A model generated the notes under the pieces. It had not been told where the DNA came from. It saw only the letters and a program-made list of their open reading frames with translations, and did not search any database. From JARRKU01 sp963675565 (GTDB taxonomy: Bacteria > Desulfobacterota > Desulfobacteria > Desulfobacterales > Desulfosarcinaceae): a stretch of DNA of 64,000 nt. This document shows positions 62,634 through 64,000 of the stretch, in pieces. The stretch's first letter is position 1. Each line of letters begins with the position of its first letter. The stretch lies in the NCBI GenBank assembly GCA_963675565.2, contig CAXXYD010000004.1:1674001-1738000 (forward strand). Reading direction: 5' to 3'. Position numbers and translations under genes: made by a program.

Positions 62634-63455
62634 ATGTGGGAATATACGGACAAAGTAAAAGAACATTTCATTAATCCGCGCAACGTGGGCGAAATCCAGA
62701 ACCCTGACGGTGTGGGCGAGGTTGGGTCCCTGTCCTGCGGAGATGCATTGAAATTGACCATTAAAGTCGGTGCAGACCACCGAATTACGGATGCCAAATT
62801 CCAGACGTTCGGCTGCGCCAGCGCCATCGCCTCTTCATCGGCGTTGACGGAAATGGTCATCGGAAAAACGGTGGAAGAGGCCCAGCAGATCACCAATGAC
62901 CAGATTGCCGAATTTCTCGGCGGCCTGCCCAAAGAAAAAATGCATTGCTCGGTAATGGGGCAGGAAGCGTTGGAAAAGGCCATCGCCTGTTACCTCGGCG
63001 AACCCGAAAAAAAACCCGAAGGCAACCTGGTATGTGAATGTTTCGGGGTGACTGATCTGCAGATTGAACGGGCGCTGAAAGAACATTCGCTGAAAACCGT
63101 CGAGGAAATCACCAATTATATCAAGGCAGGCGGTGGCTGCGGCAAGTGTCATGAAAAAATTGAAGCGATCATTGCCACCGTTACCGGTACACCGATCAAA
63201 AAGAAAGCCAAAAAACTGACCAATATCGAAAAAATCAAACTGATCGAAGAGACGCTGGAAAGAGAAATCAAACCGGCCCTCAAGCAAGACGGCGGCGACA
63301 TCAAACTGGTGGACGTGGACGGCGATCGCGTTCTGGTCAAACTGATCGGCACATGCGCATCCTGCGCCATGTCCCAAGTCACCCTCAAAAATTATGTGGA
63401 GTCCAAACTTAAGGAACTTGTGACCAACACCCTGGTGGTCGAGGAGGTGTCTTGA
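62634..63455 (+). CDS. nifU: Fe-S cluster scaffold protein NifU (full length)
   Basis: The 273-residue protein has all three NifU modules: an IscU-like N-terminal domain (CGDALKLTI, FGCASAIASSSAL and MHCSVMGQEAL supply the three cysteines), a central [2Fe-2S] ferredoxin-like part (VCECFGVTD and GGCGKCHEKIE) and a C-terminal Nfu domain with CASC (GTCASCAMSQVTL). It receives sulfur from the NifS encoded directly downstream; the ATG of nifS shares one base with this stop. In Desulfobacterota NifUS often serve general cluster assembly, so nitrogen fixation is not implied. Confidence 0.95.
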   Translation: MWEYTDKVKEHFINPRNVGEIQNPDGVGEVGSLSCGDALKLTIKVGADHRITDAKFQTFGCASAIASSSALTEMVIGKTVEEAQQITNDQIAEFLGGLPKEKMHCSVMGQEALEKAIACYLGEPEKKPEGNLVCECFGVTDLQIERALKEHSLKTVEEITNYIKAGGGCGKCHEKIEAIIATVTGTPIKKKAKKLTNIEKIKLIEETLEREIKPALKQDGGDIKLVDVDGDRVLVKLIGTCASCAMSQVTLKNYVESKLKELVTNTLVVEEVS

Positions 63456-64000
63456 TGAAACCGATTTACATGGACAACAATGCGACCACCCAGGTCGCTC
63501 CGGAAGTCGTGGAAGAAATGCTGCCCTACTTTACCCAGTTTTACGGCAACCCGTCCAGCATGCACACCTTTGGCGGCAATGTGGGCATGAAGATCAAGGA
63601 AGCACGGACAAAACTGGCCGATCTCCTTGGCGCCAGGCCAGAAGAAATCGTCTATACCTCATGCGGCACCGAGAGCGACAGCACGGCCATTTGGGCCGCC
63701 CTGCGCAGCAACCCGGAAAAACGCCACATCATCACATCCAAGGTCGAGCACCCTGCCGTAAAGAACCTGGCCGAATACCTCTCCCATAACGGCTACCGGA
63801 CCACTTTCGTTCCCGTAGACGGCAAGGGCCACCTGGATCTGGATTTCCTTTACGCCAATCTCAGGGACGACACTGCCATTGTCAGTCTGATGTGGGCTAA
63901 CAATGAGACCGGCGTTATCTTCCCCATTGAAGAAATCGCCGAAAAAGTGCATGGTCACGGCGCCGTTTTTCATACCGATGCCGTTCAGGCCGTGGGGAAA
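63455..64000 (+). CDS. nifS: Cysteine desulfurase NifS/IscS-type, 3' end missing
   Basis: The first 182 residues are seen before the window ends. The start MKPIYMDNNATTQVAPEVVEE, with GAGGAGG 7 bases upstream, is typical, followed by GTESDSTAIWAAL, the VEHPAVKNLAEYL segment and HTDAVQAVGK, which carries the PLP-binding aspartate. The PLP lysine and catalytic cysteine loop lie beyond the end. It supplies sulfur to NifU. Confidence 0.95.
   Translation, partial: MKPIYMDNNATTQVAPEVVEEMLPYFTQFYGNPSSMHTFGGNVGMKIKEARTKLADLLGARPEEIVYTSCGTESDSTAIWAALRSNPEKRHIITSKVEHPAVKNLAEYLSHNGYRTTFVPVDGKGHLDLDFLYANLRDDTAIVSLMWANNETGVIFPIEEIAEKVHGHGAVFHTDAVQAVGK

Noticed and set aside
62634..64000. Nitrogen-fixation locus from nifU-nifS
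   Set aside because: No nifHDK or nif regulators are seen, and full-length NifU with NifS is used for general Fe-S assembly in this phylum.
1..64000. CRISPR array, prophage or insertion sequence
   Set aside because: No regularly spaced repeats of CRISPR size, no phage structural genes and no transposase frames were found on either strand.

Overview
The window looks like a stretch of chromosome from an anaerobic Desulfobacterota (former Deltaproteobacteria), probably of the Desulfosarcina/Desulfobacteraceae type. This is inferred from desulfoferrodoxin, an archaeal-type FMN glutamate synthase, full-length NifU used next to a NifS, the rpiB-glyA-comEB-nrdR-rib-nusB gene order, an archaeal/eukaryal-type ProS, a eukaryotic-type HisA and moderately high GC. 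No dissimilatory sulfur genes lie in the window, so the genus is a guess. No transposase, integrase, prophage or CRISPR array was seen.

Layout. 0-13 kb: the end of a GltB-like gene, a KaiC-like/XRE/cupin fusion regulator, a DUF401 permease, an OmpA-type lipoprotein, a FadL-type porin, a lone HisA, a glycine-zipper lipoprotein and a NorQ/NorD (CbbQ/CbbO-like) AAA+/VWA pair with no nitric oxide reductase or RuBisCO beside it. 13-18.7 kb: TraB-family protein, PurN, an EAL-HDOD signalling protein, thioredoxin, BamD and ribosomal protein L28. 18.7-31.8 kb: a long minus-strand housekeeping series (rpiB, glyA, comEB, nrdR, ribD, ribE, ribBA, ribH, nusB, an MBL hydrolase, ispG, proS, relA) that covers one-carbon, riboflavin, isoprenoid, translation and stringent-response functions. 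32-36.5 kb: a fatty-acid operon (rpmF, acyl-CoA dehydrogenase, fabG, acpP, fabF) in which an acyl-CoA dehydrogenase sits where plsX-fabH-fabD would be expected.

37-42 kb: gltX, a tRNA-Gln(CUG) with a clear promoter, then a redox/stress group (old yellow enzyme, desulfoferrodoxin, cytochrome c', cytochrome b561). 42-51 kb: a carbohydrate-storage cluster on the plus strand (transaldolase-glucose-6-phosphate isomerase fusion, phosphoglucomutase, a YXWGXW envelope protein, alpha-glucan phosphorylase), followed by a second protein with a YXWGXW-like tail. 51-64 kb: DUF4203 membrane protein, CBS protein, glnS, a Kef-type antiporter, an RluA pseudouridine synthase, a secreted C10 cysteine peptidase translationally overlapped with a small lipoprotein, small proteins of unknown function, a MEMO1-family protein and the start of a nifU-nifS pair.

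Most of the window is conserved core metabolism. The items most worth a second look are the fusion regulator with a degenerate RecA-type ATPase, the orphan NorQD pair, the C10 peptidase/lipoprotein unit with an atypical poly-Gly-Cys C-terminus, the acyl-CoA dehydrogenase inside the fab operon, and several very long near-perfect DNA hairpins (33-bp stem at 16991-17068, 19-bp stems at 50957-50999 and 62503-62568). All calls come from reading the sequence; no database search was run.
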